DNA of 64,000 nucleotides from JACCYJ01 sp038198775 (GTDB lineage Bacteria; Actinomycetota; Actinomycetes; Propionibacteriales; Nocardioidaceae), in contig JBBPZV010000043.1 of assembly GCA_038198775.1 (NCBI GenBank), forward strand, positions 62,001-126,000, given 5' to 3'. Position 1 is the stretch's first letter. Each line of letters begins with the position of its first letter. Made by a program: the position numbers and the translations under genes. This document shows positions 35,021 to 42,534 of the stretch, one piece after another. The notes under the pieces were generated by a model that did no database searches, was not told where the DNA came from, and saw only the letters and a program-made list of their open reading frames with translations.

Positions 35021-35952
35021 AGCTCCTCCAGGGCGACGATGCGCCCGTCGGGGGAGATCACGCGAGCCGAGGGCGGGAGCCGTCCCCGCCCGGTCAGCCG
35101 GACGCACATCCCGTCGTCGAGCACGACACAGCGGGCGGGCGCGAACCGGCTCGCCAGCACCGCCATCCCGGTCCGGTCGTCGGTACGCAGCCGGCGGCGC
35201 GCATGCGGAAGCGCCACGACACCGGGCAGCAGTCCGAGCCCGTCGTCGTGTACCTCGGCGGCCCCCGCACCCTGGGGAGCCCGGTCGTGGAACAACACGA
35301 CGCGTTCGGTCAAGGTCATCGCCCCCGCCGACCACGCGAGCACGACCGGTGGCACCCGCGCTGCCACGTCGAACAGCCGCAACACCACCAGCAGGTCGCC
35401 CACGTGACCTCCGGCGACCACCAGCCCGGCCGAGCGGGCCAGGTGTTCACCCACCTCGGCGCGGTGCTCGGCGACTGCTGACCTGTGCGCCGGGACCCAG
35501 GCGGCGGCGAACTCGCCGTTCGCGTTCCGCACCCGGTCCAGGTGCGAGCTGTCCACCAGCCGCACCACCGCCTCCGCGTCGGCGACCGCCGCGGCGTACG
35601 CCCGGGGCTGCTGCGTGGTCCTGCGGAGCAGGGCGTAGAGCACCTCGAGCGCCGACTCCAGCTGCACCAGGTGGGTGTGCCGAAGCTCCGCAAGGACCGC
35701 ACGGTGGTCGAGCTCGGCGGCGGCGTACGAAGGGTCTCGCTCCTGCACGTCCTGCCAGCGCCCGTAGAGACCGAGGTTGGTGCAGGGCCTGGCGAGCAGC
35801 CCGTGCAACTCGCCTACGTCGGGCTCCCGCTCCTGCCAGCCGGCCGTCACCGTGACCAAGGGGGCCGACGGGGGGAGGTCGCGCACGACCTGGTCGAGCG
35901 TCGGGCGCCGCTGCGGCCCCAGCAGCGTCACCTGGGCCCGGTCACCCGGCAT
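35017..35952 (-). CDS. Peptidase S51/type 1 glutamine amidotransferase-like protein
   Basis: The 311-residue protein resembles the S51 family (peptidase E, cyanophycinase). It has GGHVGDLLVVLRLFD near 180, the nucleophile motif LAWSAGAM near 206, and GLGLLPGVVALPHA near 240. The start is uncertain: another frame at 35942-36016 (GTG) encodes 24 plausible residues ending IHVHAG and overlaps this ATG. The true N-terminus may therefore be split by a one-base frameshift. It heads a three-gene operon with overlapping codons to the esterase and kinase. Confidence 0.65.
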   Translation of the reverse strand: MPGDRAQVTLLGPQRRPTLDQVVRDLPPSAPLVTVTAGWQEREPDVGELHGLLARPCTNLGLYGRWQDVQERDPSYAAAELDHRAVLAELRHTHLVQLESALEVLYALLRRTTQQPRAYAAAVADAEAVVRLVDSSHLDRVRNANGEFAAAWVPAHRSAVAEHRAEVGEHLARSAGLVVAGGHVGDLLVVLRLFDVAARVPPVVLAWSAGAMTLTERVVLFHDRAPQGAGAAEVHDDGLGLLPGVVALPHARRRLRTDDRTGMAVLASRFAPARCVVLDDGMCVRLTGRGRLPPSARVISPDGRIVALEEL

Positions 35953-36086
35953 GGACGTGGATGGTGCGACCGACGTCGTCGAGCCTGCCGCGGATGCCCA
36001 GCTCGACGACGCGCACCGACCGCAGACTAGCCGCCCCCACCCCCCAGCGCCGGCGGCCGCTTTCCCATGTTCACCTGGGAAGGCAG

Positions 36087-36139
36087 CACTCCCAGTGGCG
36101 CAAATCCCGTTTGAAGTGCCACCAAGCCATTGGAAGTAC
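36087..36139 (+). repeat. Intergenic element, copy C
   Basis: It starts CACTCCCAG, with TTTGAAG at 36110-36116 and TTGGAAG at 36130-36136 (20-bp period), and ends GAAGTAC. It aligns gap-free with copies A and B. It is bracketed by an 11-bp inverted repeat, GCGCCGGCGGC at 36047-36057 and its complement at 36140-36150. The rest of this 268-bp gap (35953-36220) shows nothing else beyond the possible N-terminal codons of the S51-like gene. Confidence 0.75.
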
Positions 36140-36220
36140 GCCGCCGGCGCCGCTGCTCAGCGGTCGGCCCGCGAGCCGGGGCCTTGTCGGGCGAACGCCC
36201 CCGGCGTCCCCAGAGCGCAG

Positions 36221-36946
36221 TCAGCAGAGCTCGTCGAGGTAGCGCGGCAGCATCGCCCGCCAGGTGTGCCACTCGTGCGGCCACTCGGGCCCCCACGAGT
36301 CGACCCGGTTGGGGATGCCCTTGCTGCCCAGGACGTGGCCGGCATGCCAGGACTCGTCGACGTTCTCCCAGGCGCCCTCCCCCGAGGCCAGGATCGCGAA
36401 CCGCTCACGCAGCGCCCCCAACTGGGAACCGTCCAGTCCCGGCAGGAACTGCAGCGGCGAGGAGAAGTAGAGCGCATCACCGGAGTGCCCGTCGTAGAGG
36501 CGCTCGATGCGATACGTGCCACTCATCGCGATCGCGACGCGGAACCACTGGGGGTAGCGGCAGAGCACCGCGAGCGCGTTGAAGGCACCGATGGACGCCC
36601 CGGTCGTGACCAGCGGCAGCGCCCGTCCACCGAGGTCGGCGTGGACCGCGGGCACGACCTCAGCCGCGATGCAGGCGTGGAACTGGTTGAGCAGCCACAT
36701 CCGGTACGCCGAGGAGCCCGTCCCCGACACCATCGCCCGGCCCGCGACGCTGTCGCAGGAGTAGAGCTTGACCCGCCCCGCGTCCAGGAGCTCACCGCAG
36801 GCGGCGACGAGATGGTTCCGCTCCACCTCCTCGGCGTCCCCCCCGGCGGTCGGGAACACGAGCACGGGGGCGCCGACATGGCCCCAGCGGACCAGCGTGA
36901 TGTGCTGCTGCATGCGCGACGAGAACCATCGCTCGGCCACCTTCAT
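36221..36946 (-). CDS. Esterase family protein (esterase-D/Fes-like)
   Basis: The 241-residue protein is a single-domain alpha/beta hydrolase with nucleophile motif GASIGAFNALA near 118. A C-terminal EWPHEWHTW segment likely holds the catalytic His. It starts at the ATG at 36946 within a short divergent promoter region shared with topoisomerase IB. TAGCCT lies 8 nt upstream, so leaderless translation is likely. Its protein type matches the second half of the esterase at 33851-35020, and both may act on related substrates. Confidence 0.8.
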   Translation of the reverse strand: MKVAERWFSSRMQQHITLVRWGHVGAPVLVFPTAGGDAEEVERNHLVAACGELLDAGRVKLYSCDSVAGRAMVSGTGSSAYRMWLLNQFHACIAAEVVPAVHADLGGRALPLVTTGASIGAFNALAVLCRYPQWFRVAIAMSGTYRIERLYDGHSGDALYFSSPLQFLPGLDGSQLGALRERFAILASGEGAWENVDESWHAGHVLGSKGIPNRVDSWGPEWPHEWHTWRAMLPRYLDELC

Positions 36947-36952
36947 GCCGTG

Positions 36953-36982
36953 GCAGGCTACCGACGTGCGGCGGTAGCCTGC
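36953..36982. promoter_or_regulatory. Dyad with outward-facing -10 hexamers between esterase and topoisomerase genes
   Basis: A perfect 11-bp inverted repeat (GCAGGCTACCG at 36953-36963 and its complement at 36972-36982) has an 8-bp centre. Each arm contains TAGCCT pointing outward, toward the esterase on one side and topoisomerase on the other. It could be a shared divergent promoter or an operator covering both. Confidence 0.5.
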
Positions 36983-37013
36983 GCCGGCCCGCCGTGACCG
37001 CGACAATGTACGC

Positions 37014-38063
37014 ATGCCGCGACTGCGGACGGTCTCGCCGAACGGCCCGGGGTGGCGGCGGCGTCGAGCCGGACGGGGATGGACCTATCTCGACGACCGA
37101 GGGGGCAGGCTGGCGCCGTACGACGCCGACCGCTGCCGTCGCCTGGTCATCCCGCCGGCCTGGCAGGAGGTGTGGATCTGCCCGGCGGCCAACGGTCACA
37201 TCCAGGCGGTCGGGACTGACGCCGCCGGGCGGCGGCAGTACCTCTACCACGCACAATGGCGCCGGCTGCGCGACGCCGACAAGTTCGACCGCGTCCTGAC
37301 CGTCGCCCGCCGGCTGCCGCCAGCGCGAGAGCAGGTCATGCATGACGTCTCCCTCGCCGGCGTACCGCGGGAGCGGGCGCTCGCCACCGCCTTCCGGCTG
37401 CTCGACCTCGGCTTCTTCCGTGTCGGCGGGGAGACGTACGCCGAGGAGAACGGCAGCTACGGGCTGGCGACCTTGCGGAAGGAGCACGTCCACCTCGAAC
37501 ACGGGCAGCTGCGGTTCCGCTTCGTGGCGAAGTCGGGCAAGGAGCAGGACGTAGTGCTGGACGACGAGCCGCTGCGGGCGTCGATCACGGCAATGCGCCG
37601 GCGCCGCAGCGGAGGCGAGGAGCTGTTGGCCTACCGCGACCGCGGGCGCTGGCGCGACATCACGTCCGACGACATCAACGCCTACCTCAAAGACGTCATC
37701 GGCGCCGAGGTGTCCGCCAAGGACTTCCGCACCTGGCACGCCACCGTGCTGGCGACGGTGGCGCTCGCGGTCAGCACCCACGTGGCGGACACTCCGGCGG
37801 CGCGCAAGCGGGCGGTCTCCCGGGCCATGAGCGAGGTGGCGAGCTATCTCGGAAACACACCGGCGGTGGCGCGGGCCTCATACGTCGACCCCCGGGTGAT
37901 CGACCTCTTCGAGGACGGGCTCACGATCGAAGGTGCGCTGCGCCGCCTGGGCGAGGACACCGACTACGGCAGCCCCGCAACTCACGGGGTAGCCGAACGC
38001 GCCGTGCTCACCATGCTCAGCAAGGCGCCCGAGTCGGCCGGCAGGGCACGCCGCAGGAGGTGA
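37014..38063 (+). CDS. Eukaryotic-type DNA topoisomerase IB
   Basis: The 349-residue enzyme relaxes supercoils through a 3'-phosphotyrosine intermediate. Features are the poxvirus-like N-terminal domain (RLVIPPAWQEVWICP near 45), catalytic Arg/Lys regions (FVAKSGKEQ near 175), KDFRTWHAT near 240 and the active Tyr290 in ASYVDPRVID. The length fits bacterial TopIB. The start ATG is preceded by GACAAT 6 nt upstream, which fits leaderless initiation. Confidence 0.93.
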   Translation: MPRLRTVSPNGPGWRRRRAGRGWTYLDDRGGRLAPYDADRCRRLVIPPAWQEVWICPAANGHIQAVGTDAAGRRQYLYHAQWRRLRDADKFDRVLTVARRLPPAREQVMHDVSLAGVPRERALATAFRLLDLGFFRVGGETYAEENGSYGLATLRKEHVHLEHGQLRFRFVAKSGKEQDVVLDDEPLRASITAMRRRRSGGEELLAYRDRGRWRDITSDDINAYLKDVIGAEVSAKDFRTWHATVLATVALAVSTHVADTPAARKRAVSRAMSEVASYLGNTPAVARASYVDPRVIDLFEDGLTIEGALRRLGEDTDYGSPATHGVAERAVLTMLSKAPESAGRARRRR

Positions 38064-38124
38064 GCATGCCGGCACGGCCGGGTGCGATCGTGTCAGCTCG
38101 CCGCGCAGTCACCGCGGTGCTCGC

Positions 38125-38559
38125 TCAGCTCGGCGCCATCCCGTAGACCCGTTCCACGTGCAGCCGCAGCACCAGCCGCTTGTCGCGCACCATCGCGGCG
38201 CGGTAGTCGTCCCAGTCGGGGTGCTCGCCCTGCACGGCGCGGAACAGCTCGACGAGCTCGTCGACCGCGGGGTCGTCCGGCGCCTGGGCCACCGCGCTCA
38301 GCTCGGCGGTCGCGTCGGCCACGACGTAGGACCACCCACCCGAGCCACTGACGTGGAAGGCCGCGCGCGGGTCGCGCCGCAGGTTGCGCGTCTTTGCCCG
38401 ATCGTCGGTGATCGACACCGAGACGACCTCCGCATCCTCGTCGTAGGAGTAGCTGATGTTGGACAGCTGCGGCCTGCCGTCGCGGCGGATCGTCGCCAGC
38501 GTCCCGAGGTGGTGCGAGGCGAGCAGCGAGACCAAGGTCGGGTCCATCGAATCCGTCAT
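38125..38559 (-). CDS. PPOX-class FMN/F420-dependent oxidoreductase
   Basis: The 144-residue split-barrel flavin protein shows LASHHLGTLATIRRDGRPQL near the N-terminus and the NLRRDPRAAFHV cofactor-binding segment near 63. C-terminal RLHVERVYG is typical of the TIGR03618-like family, which reduces substrates with F420 or FMN; the substrate is unknown. The ATG at 38559 lies only 17 bp from the divergent ChaB-type start and has CATGAT 6 nt upstream. Confidence 0.85.
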   Translation of the reverse strand: MTDSMDPTLVSLLASHHLGTLATIRRDGRPQLSNISYSYDEDAEVVSVSITDDRAKTRNLRRDPRAAFHVSGSGGWSYVVADATAELSAVAQAPDDPAVDELVELFRAVQGEHPDWDDYRAAMVRDKRLVLRLHVERVYGMAPS

Positions 38560-38576
38560 GGGTGCATCATGGACCC
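38560..38576. promoter_or_regulatory. 17-bp divergent leaderless promoter
   Basis: GGGTGCATCATGGACCC is a near-perfect palindrome filling the whole gap between two divergent ATGs. Each strand shows CATSAT followed by exactly 6 nt and the start codon, so the two -10 elements would overlap almost completely. Confidence 0.45.
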
Positions 38577-38981
38577 ATGCCAGGTCGGGACGAGATGCCG
38601 TCGACGCTCGAGCGCTCACCCGAGCATGCCCAGGATGTCTGGGCCGCCACCCACGACTCGGCCGCGGAGACGTACGGCGAGGGTGCCCGGGCCCACCAGA
38701 CCGCGTTCGCGGCGGTGAAGCACCAGTTCGAGAAGGTCGGTGACCACTGGGAGCCGAAGCAGGCTCCGGGCCCGTCCGACCCGCAGGCGGAACGGACCGT
38801 CAGCGACCCGGGCGGACCCCGAGAGACCGCCGGCGGTGTCGACGCCAACGCCTCCAAGCGGCACCTGTACGAGCTCGCTCAGCGGTTGGGCGTACGCGGG
38901 CGCTCCCGGATGACCAAGGCGGAGCTGATCGAGGCGCTGCAGCGGGCCAACGAGCGGGAGACCCGTCGGGCGCGCGAGTAG
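38577..38981 (+). CDS. ChaB-type protein with Rho-N/SAP-like C-terminus
   Basis: The 134-residue protein has an N-terminal ChaB domain (about 3-65; LERSPEHAQDVWAATHDSA, a helix-rich charged fold) and a C-terminal HeH/SAP or Rho-N-like motif with LYELAQRLGVRGRSRMTKAE near 100. Such C-terminal modules bind nucleic acid. Function is unknown. A longer GTG start at 38562 exists, but the ATG at 38577 fits the promoter spacing. Confidence 0.8.
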   Translation: MPGRDEMPSTLERSPEHAQDVWAATHDSAAETYGEGARAHQTAFAAVKHQFEKVGDHWEPKQAPGPSDPQAERTVSDPGGPRETAGGVDANASKRHLYELAQRLGVRGRSRMTKAELIEALQRANERETRRARE

Positions 38982-39039
38982 GCATTCTTCGGGCTGCACC
39001 GGGTACTGGGCCGCAATCATCGCCGGGGAGGGCGGGCCG

Positions 39040-39078
39040 AAAGGCGGCGCCGTCCGCCGCGCTGAATCGCGCCGCTTT
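39040..39078 (-). terminator. Terminator-like hairpin after the LamG gene
   Basis: On the minus strand, AAAGCGGCGC begins 1 nt after the LamG stop and pairs, with one bulge, with GCGCCGCCTTT 19 nt later, ending in three Ts. Confidence 0.55.
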
Positions 39079-39079
39079 G

Positions 39080-39757
39080 TCAGCCGCTGGTCAGGGCGAG
39101 GTCGGTCATCTTGCCGGAGAAGAAGTCGTCGCCACCGCTCGGCGTCTTCGCGCCGATCACCAAGGCGGCAGAGTTGGAGATCGATCCGAGCCGGGTCACC
39201 CGCTTGGTCCGGACGGCGCCCGACCCGCTGTTCAGCGTCACGCCGGTCGACGTCTTGGTGCAGGTGAGGGTGTGCGCTTTGCCGTCGTCGAGGCTCGTCG
39301 TTCCGCGGATGGACGCGACCACCTTGTTGGAGTCCTTGACCAGGCACAAGGCCCGGGCCTGGCCGTTGACGTTGATGATCTCGAGCTTGTACTCGCCACC
39401 ATTGGTCCCGGAAAGTCCCTTCCGGACCAGGTCGTAGTCCTTGCCGCCGGCCGGGGTATCGGTGATGACCGTCACCGTCATCGTGAAGTCCGCCGAGCCC
39501 GGGTCGAGGGACGCATCATCCGGCGCCACGACCCACGAGTTGTTGCCGTTGAACTCGTACCCCTCCCCAGTGCCCTTGATGTTGTGGTTCGTGCCGGTGT
39601 TGCCGTTCCCGGAGGAATCGGCAGCGGTCTTCGGGGTGCCGGATTCGTCGAATTTCCAGTGCGCGCCGAAGCCCGCGGCGCCGGCGGCCGTGGAGGTGAG
39701 GACGACGGTGGCCAGGCCGGCGGTCAGTGACCCAAATGCGGCGGATGAGAGTTTCAC
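39080..39757 (-). CDS. Secreted LamG/concanavalin-A-like domain protein
   Basis: The 225-residue exported protein has a Sec signal peptide ending near AAGA (residue 27) and a LamG-like jelly roll. Typical features are the HWKFDESG start with a Asp/Ser/Gly-rich SSGNGNTGTNHN loop, a central DYDLVRKG strand, and HTLTCTKTSTGVTL toward the end. Such domains bind sugars or calcium; there is no attached catalytic domain. It lies at the edge of the polymer island next to an RTX-type gene. Confidence 0.85.
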   Translation of the reverse strand: MKLSSAAFGSLTAGLATVVLTSTAAGAAGFGAHWKFDESGTPKTAADSSGNGNTGTNHNIKGTGEGYEFNGNNSWVVAPDDASLDPGSADFTMTVTVITDTPAGGKDYDLVRKGLSGTNGGEYKLEIINVNGQARALCLVKDSNKVVASIRGTTSLDDGKAHTLTCTKTSTGVTLNSGSGAVRTKRVTRLGSISNSAALVIGAKTPSGGDDFFSGKMTDLALTSG

Positions 39758-39856
39758 GGCGAGCTCCCGAGCTGACGTGGTTGTGTTTCCCCTGGTTCGG
39801 TCCCGGCAACAGTACCGTGCGAGCCATTGCCCGGTCTACCCCGCAAACAATGCAAA

Positions 39857-39896
39857 GGCCGCCGCGTCCCCCCGGGGGGGGGATAACGCGGCGGCC
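39857..39896 (-). terminator. Strong intrinsic terminator of the RTX-type gene
   Basis: A perfect 11-bp stem, GGCCGCCGCGT with ACGCGGCGGCC, encloses C6/G9 tracts that can pair further. On the minus strand it is followed by TTTGCATTG, downstream of the RTX gene. The G9 run is a likely site of sequencing error. Confidence 0.7.
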
Positions 39897-39933
39897 CATT
39901 TCCGTCAGCCGGTCGTGACCGACCGATCGGTTA

Positions 39934-40552
39934 TCACAGCTCGCAGGTGGTCGCCGTGTCGCCTGGGTCGATCTCGCAGACGTCGGTTCCCCCCACCGGT
40001 GAGGACGTCGTTCGGCGCGCCATCGAGGCCATGGAGCTGGTCGTCGCCGAACCCGCCGTACATGTGGTCGGCGCCCGGTCCGCCGTAGATGACGTCGTCG
40101 TAGGCGCTGCCGTAGACGTAGTCGTCGCCCCGACCGCCCCACAAGTGGTCGGCCATGGCGCCGCCGGCAACGATGCCGATGCCACCGGCCACCCGATCGA
40201 GACCGCTGCCGCCGGAGACCCGATCGGCACCCTTGCCACCGTTGCTGCCGTCGTTGCCGCCTCCGCCGCGGATGACGTCGATCTTGGGACCACCCCGGAG
40301 CTTGTCGTTCCCGTTGTCGCAGTTGATGAGGCCCTTGCCGAGGCCGCCCTTGATGGGGTCGTCCCCGTCGCGCCCGCAGATGATGTCGCGGCCCCGACCA
40401 CCGGTGATGGTGTCGTTGCCACCGAGCCGGCTGATCACGTCTCGCCGCTTGGTGCCGGCGAGGACGTCGTCGCCCGACGTGCCCTGGATCGTGACCGCGT
40501 GGGTCGTCGACGAGAGTACGGGACGCTGGTGCACGGTTGTCCGGAGACGCAC
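39934..40552 (-). CDS. RTX-type calcium-binding repeat protein with an apparent C-terminal frameshift
   Basis: The protein is built from about ten GGxGxDxhx nonapeptide repeats (GGNDTITGG, GGRGRDIIC, GGRGDDYVY, GGPGADHMY), which bind Ca2+ in a beta-roll. In the uncorrected frame the end reads GGGNRRLRDR and stops at 39905. Removing one base from the six-base C/G run at 39989-39994 restores GGGTDVCEIDPGDTATTCEL with a stop at 39934, matching the ends of the paralogue at 49065. The start is doubtful: a GTG at 40552 is given, but no signal peptide is visible, so the 5' end may be damaged too. Confidence 0.6.
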
Positions 40553-40653
40553 AAATTCGCCGCTGGTGGCAGCGGTCAATCGCCAACCGACACCCCGGCG
40601 CGCCGTGGCCCCAAACGGCCCGTCACCGCCTTCCCCCCGTCTACCGTTGATGT

Positions 40654-40881
40654 GTGCTGACCGGCCTGCTCGTAGCGGGTATCTGGATATGCGTCGCCGG
40701 CGCGATACTGCTGAGCTGGGTGCTGATCCGCTGCATGCCCTCCGACTACCGCCGAGACTCCGCCGAACCGCCGGATGTTGTAGATCCGCGGGGCACGTCA
40801 TGGCCGGCGAGGGCCACGCCGGGGACCGGCAACTACCCTGCCGCGGGACGGCGCGCGATCACGGCGCGGCGAGACCGTTAA
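40654..40881 (+). CDS. Small single-helix membrane protein (hypothetical)
   Basis: The 75-codon frame begins at GTG and encodes one clear membrane helix (residues 2-25, LVAGIWICVAGAILLSWVL), followed by a hydrophilic tail without a recognised motif. No strong ribosome site is present. It may be real, but short GC-rich frames with one hydrophobic stretch also arise by chance. Confidence 0.4.
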   Translation: MLTGLLVAGIWICVAGAILLSWVLIRCMPSDYRRDSAEPPDVVDPRGTSWPARATPGTGNYPAAGRRAITARRDR

Positions 40882-40913
40882 CACCGGATATACCACAATG
40901 AGTAGCCGTTAAT

Positions 40914-40946
40914 ATGCAGTCAGTAGTAGACCACTGCTGACTGCAT
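40914..40946. promoter_or_regulatory. Long dyad upstream of the glycosylphosphotransferase gene
   Basis: ATGCAGTCAGTAG (40914-40926) pairs with CTGCTGACTGCAT (40934-40946) around a 7-nt loop; 12 of 13 pairs are Watson-Crick and one is G-U. It lies in an unusually AT-rich 197-bp gap 133 bp before the start codon. It may be an operator or a transcript hairpin controlling polymer synthesis. A second small dyad, ACGGT/ACCGT, follows at 40983-40998. Confidence 0.5.
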
Positions 40947-41078
40947 GTAATTGATCCGCAACGATCCGTAATACCTCGCGGAACGGTAGTCGAACCGTCG
41001 CAGAGTCGGTATATATTCATCCCCTGGCGCCGCGGATTTACCTGCCGGCACCGCTGTGCCTGCTCGGGAGGAAAAGAA

Positions 41079-42527
41079 ATGTCGGTAAGCAATATTACTC
41101 AGCGCGATCAATTGGTCACGGCCGCTCCTAAGGTGCGGCACGGCTCAACCATAGCTGCCAGCGACCGCCCGTGGCAGCGACCGGGCCGGCGCATTGGGCG
41201 TCTCGGCATCGACGTCGTTCCGCTCGTCCTCTTCATCGACATCGCGGCGCTCCTCACCGCCGGCACGATCATCCCGTTGGGAAGGACCGCCGCGGGAGGA
41301 CTCGCGTTGTGCGTCCTCGCGCTCAACGCCGGCGGCGGCCACTACCGTGCCCGGATAGCCCCCTCCCTCCTCGATGAGCTGCCCGGGCTCGCCGCCCGGG
41401 CCTTGATTGGCGGGGCGTTGCTGTTGGCGTTCCGGCTCGTCGTTTGGGGCCAGGAAGTGCACAACCTGCCGGTGCTCGCGGCGTTGCTGTTCATCCCCCT
41501 GGCCGCATTGGGCCGGGCCGTCGGGTACGCGGTTATCCGGCGCAACCGCGTCAGTGGTCGGCTGAGCGAGCCCACGCTCATCGTCGGCTGCGGTCACATC
41601 GGCATGCAGCTCGCGACTGCGCTTCGGGAGCACCCGGAGTACGGCCTTAACCCGATCGGGTTCGTCGACGACGAACCGTTGATCCCGATCGAGGACCGGC
41701 ATGTCCCGCTGGTCGGCCCGACATCGGAGCTGACGAACCTTCTCGTCGACCACCGGGTCCGCAACGTGATCTTCGCGTTCACGAACAGCCGCGAGTCGGT
41801 CCTGGTGGACCTGGTCCGGGCGTGTGACCGCATGGCCTGCGAGGTCTTCTTCGTGCCGCGGCTCTTCGAGCTTTGCGCGACCGGGCGGGACACCGAGCTC
41901 ATCTGGGGCCTCCCGATGACCCGGCTCCGGCGGGCGTCCTACCGGACCATCAGCTGGCACGCGAAGCGGGTCTTCGACACCGTCGCTGCCACCGCGGGAC
42001 TTCTGTTGGCGAGCCCGATAATGCTCGCCTGCGCCGTGGCTGTTCGGATGGAGGGTGGTCCCCACGTCATCTTCCGACAGGAGCGGGTCGGCCTCGACGG
42101 CCGCAGCTTCGAGATCTTCAAGTTCCGCTCTCTCCAGCCCTCCAGCGCGGACGAGTCGGCGCAGCGCTGGAACATCAGCCACGACGAGCGGCTGGGCCCG
42201 GTCGGGAGGCTCATGCGGCGCCTCTCGCTCGACGAGCTCCCGCAGCTGTGGAACGTTGTCCGCGGAGACATGAGCCTGGTGGGCCCACGCCCGGAGCGCC
42301 CGCTGTTCGTCGACCAGTTCCGCCAGCAGTTCCCCCGCTACATGGCTCGGCACCGGGTGCCGGCGGGCCTGACGGGTTGGGCCCAGGTAAACGGTCTGCG
42401 CGGCGACACAGACATCGCCGATCGCGCCAGCTTCGACAACTACTACATCGAGAACTGGTCGCTGTGGGCGGACATCAAGATCCTTGTCCGCACTGCCGGC
42501 CAGGTATTCGGCGGCCGCGGCGGCTGA
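41079..42527 (+). CDS. Polyprenyl glycosylphosphotransferase (exopolysaccharide initiation)
   Basis: The 482-residue WbaP/CpsE-type protein transfers a sugar-1-phosphate to undecaprenyl phosphate at the membrane and so starts repeat-unit assembly. It has several N-terminal helices, a CoA-binding-like domain with VGCGHIGMQLATALREHPE near 170 and a membrane re-entrant helix near 300. The catalytic bacterial sugar transferase domain shows FKFRSLQ, LSLDELPQLWNVVRGDMSL and GPRPERP near 390-410, then GLTGWAQVNG. A GGGAGGA ribosome site precedes the ATG. Confidence 0.93.
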   Translation: MSVSNITQRDQLVTAAPKVRHGSTIAASDRPWQRPGRRIGRLGIDVVPLVLFIDIAALLTAGTIIPLGRTAAGGLALCVLALNAGGGHYRARIAPSLLDELPGLAARALIGGALLLAFRLVVWGQEVHNLPVLAALLFIPLAALGRAVGYAVIRRNRVSGRLSEPTLIVGCGHIGMQLATALREHPEYGLNPIGFVDDEPLIPIEDRHVPLVGPTSELTNLLVDHRVRNVIFAFTNSRESVLVDLVRACDRMACEVFFVPRLFELCATGRDTELIWGLPMTRLRRASYRTISWHAKRVFDTVAATAGLLLASPIMLACAVAVRMEGGPHVIFRQERVGLDGRSFEIFKFRSLQPSSADESAQRWNISHDERLGPVGRLMRRLSLDELPQLWNVVRGDMSLVGPRPERPLFVDQFRQQFPRYMARHRVPAGLTGWAQVNGLRGDTDIADRASFDNYYIENWSLWADIKILVRTAGQVFGGRGG

Positions 42528-42534
42528 ACCCGGG

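Noticed and set aside
39842..39900. G9/C6 tract as a G-quadruplex or phase-variable switch
   Set aside because: It lies between genes inside a clear 11-bp terminator stem and affects no frame.
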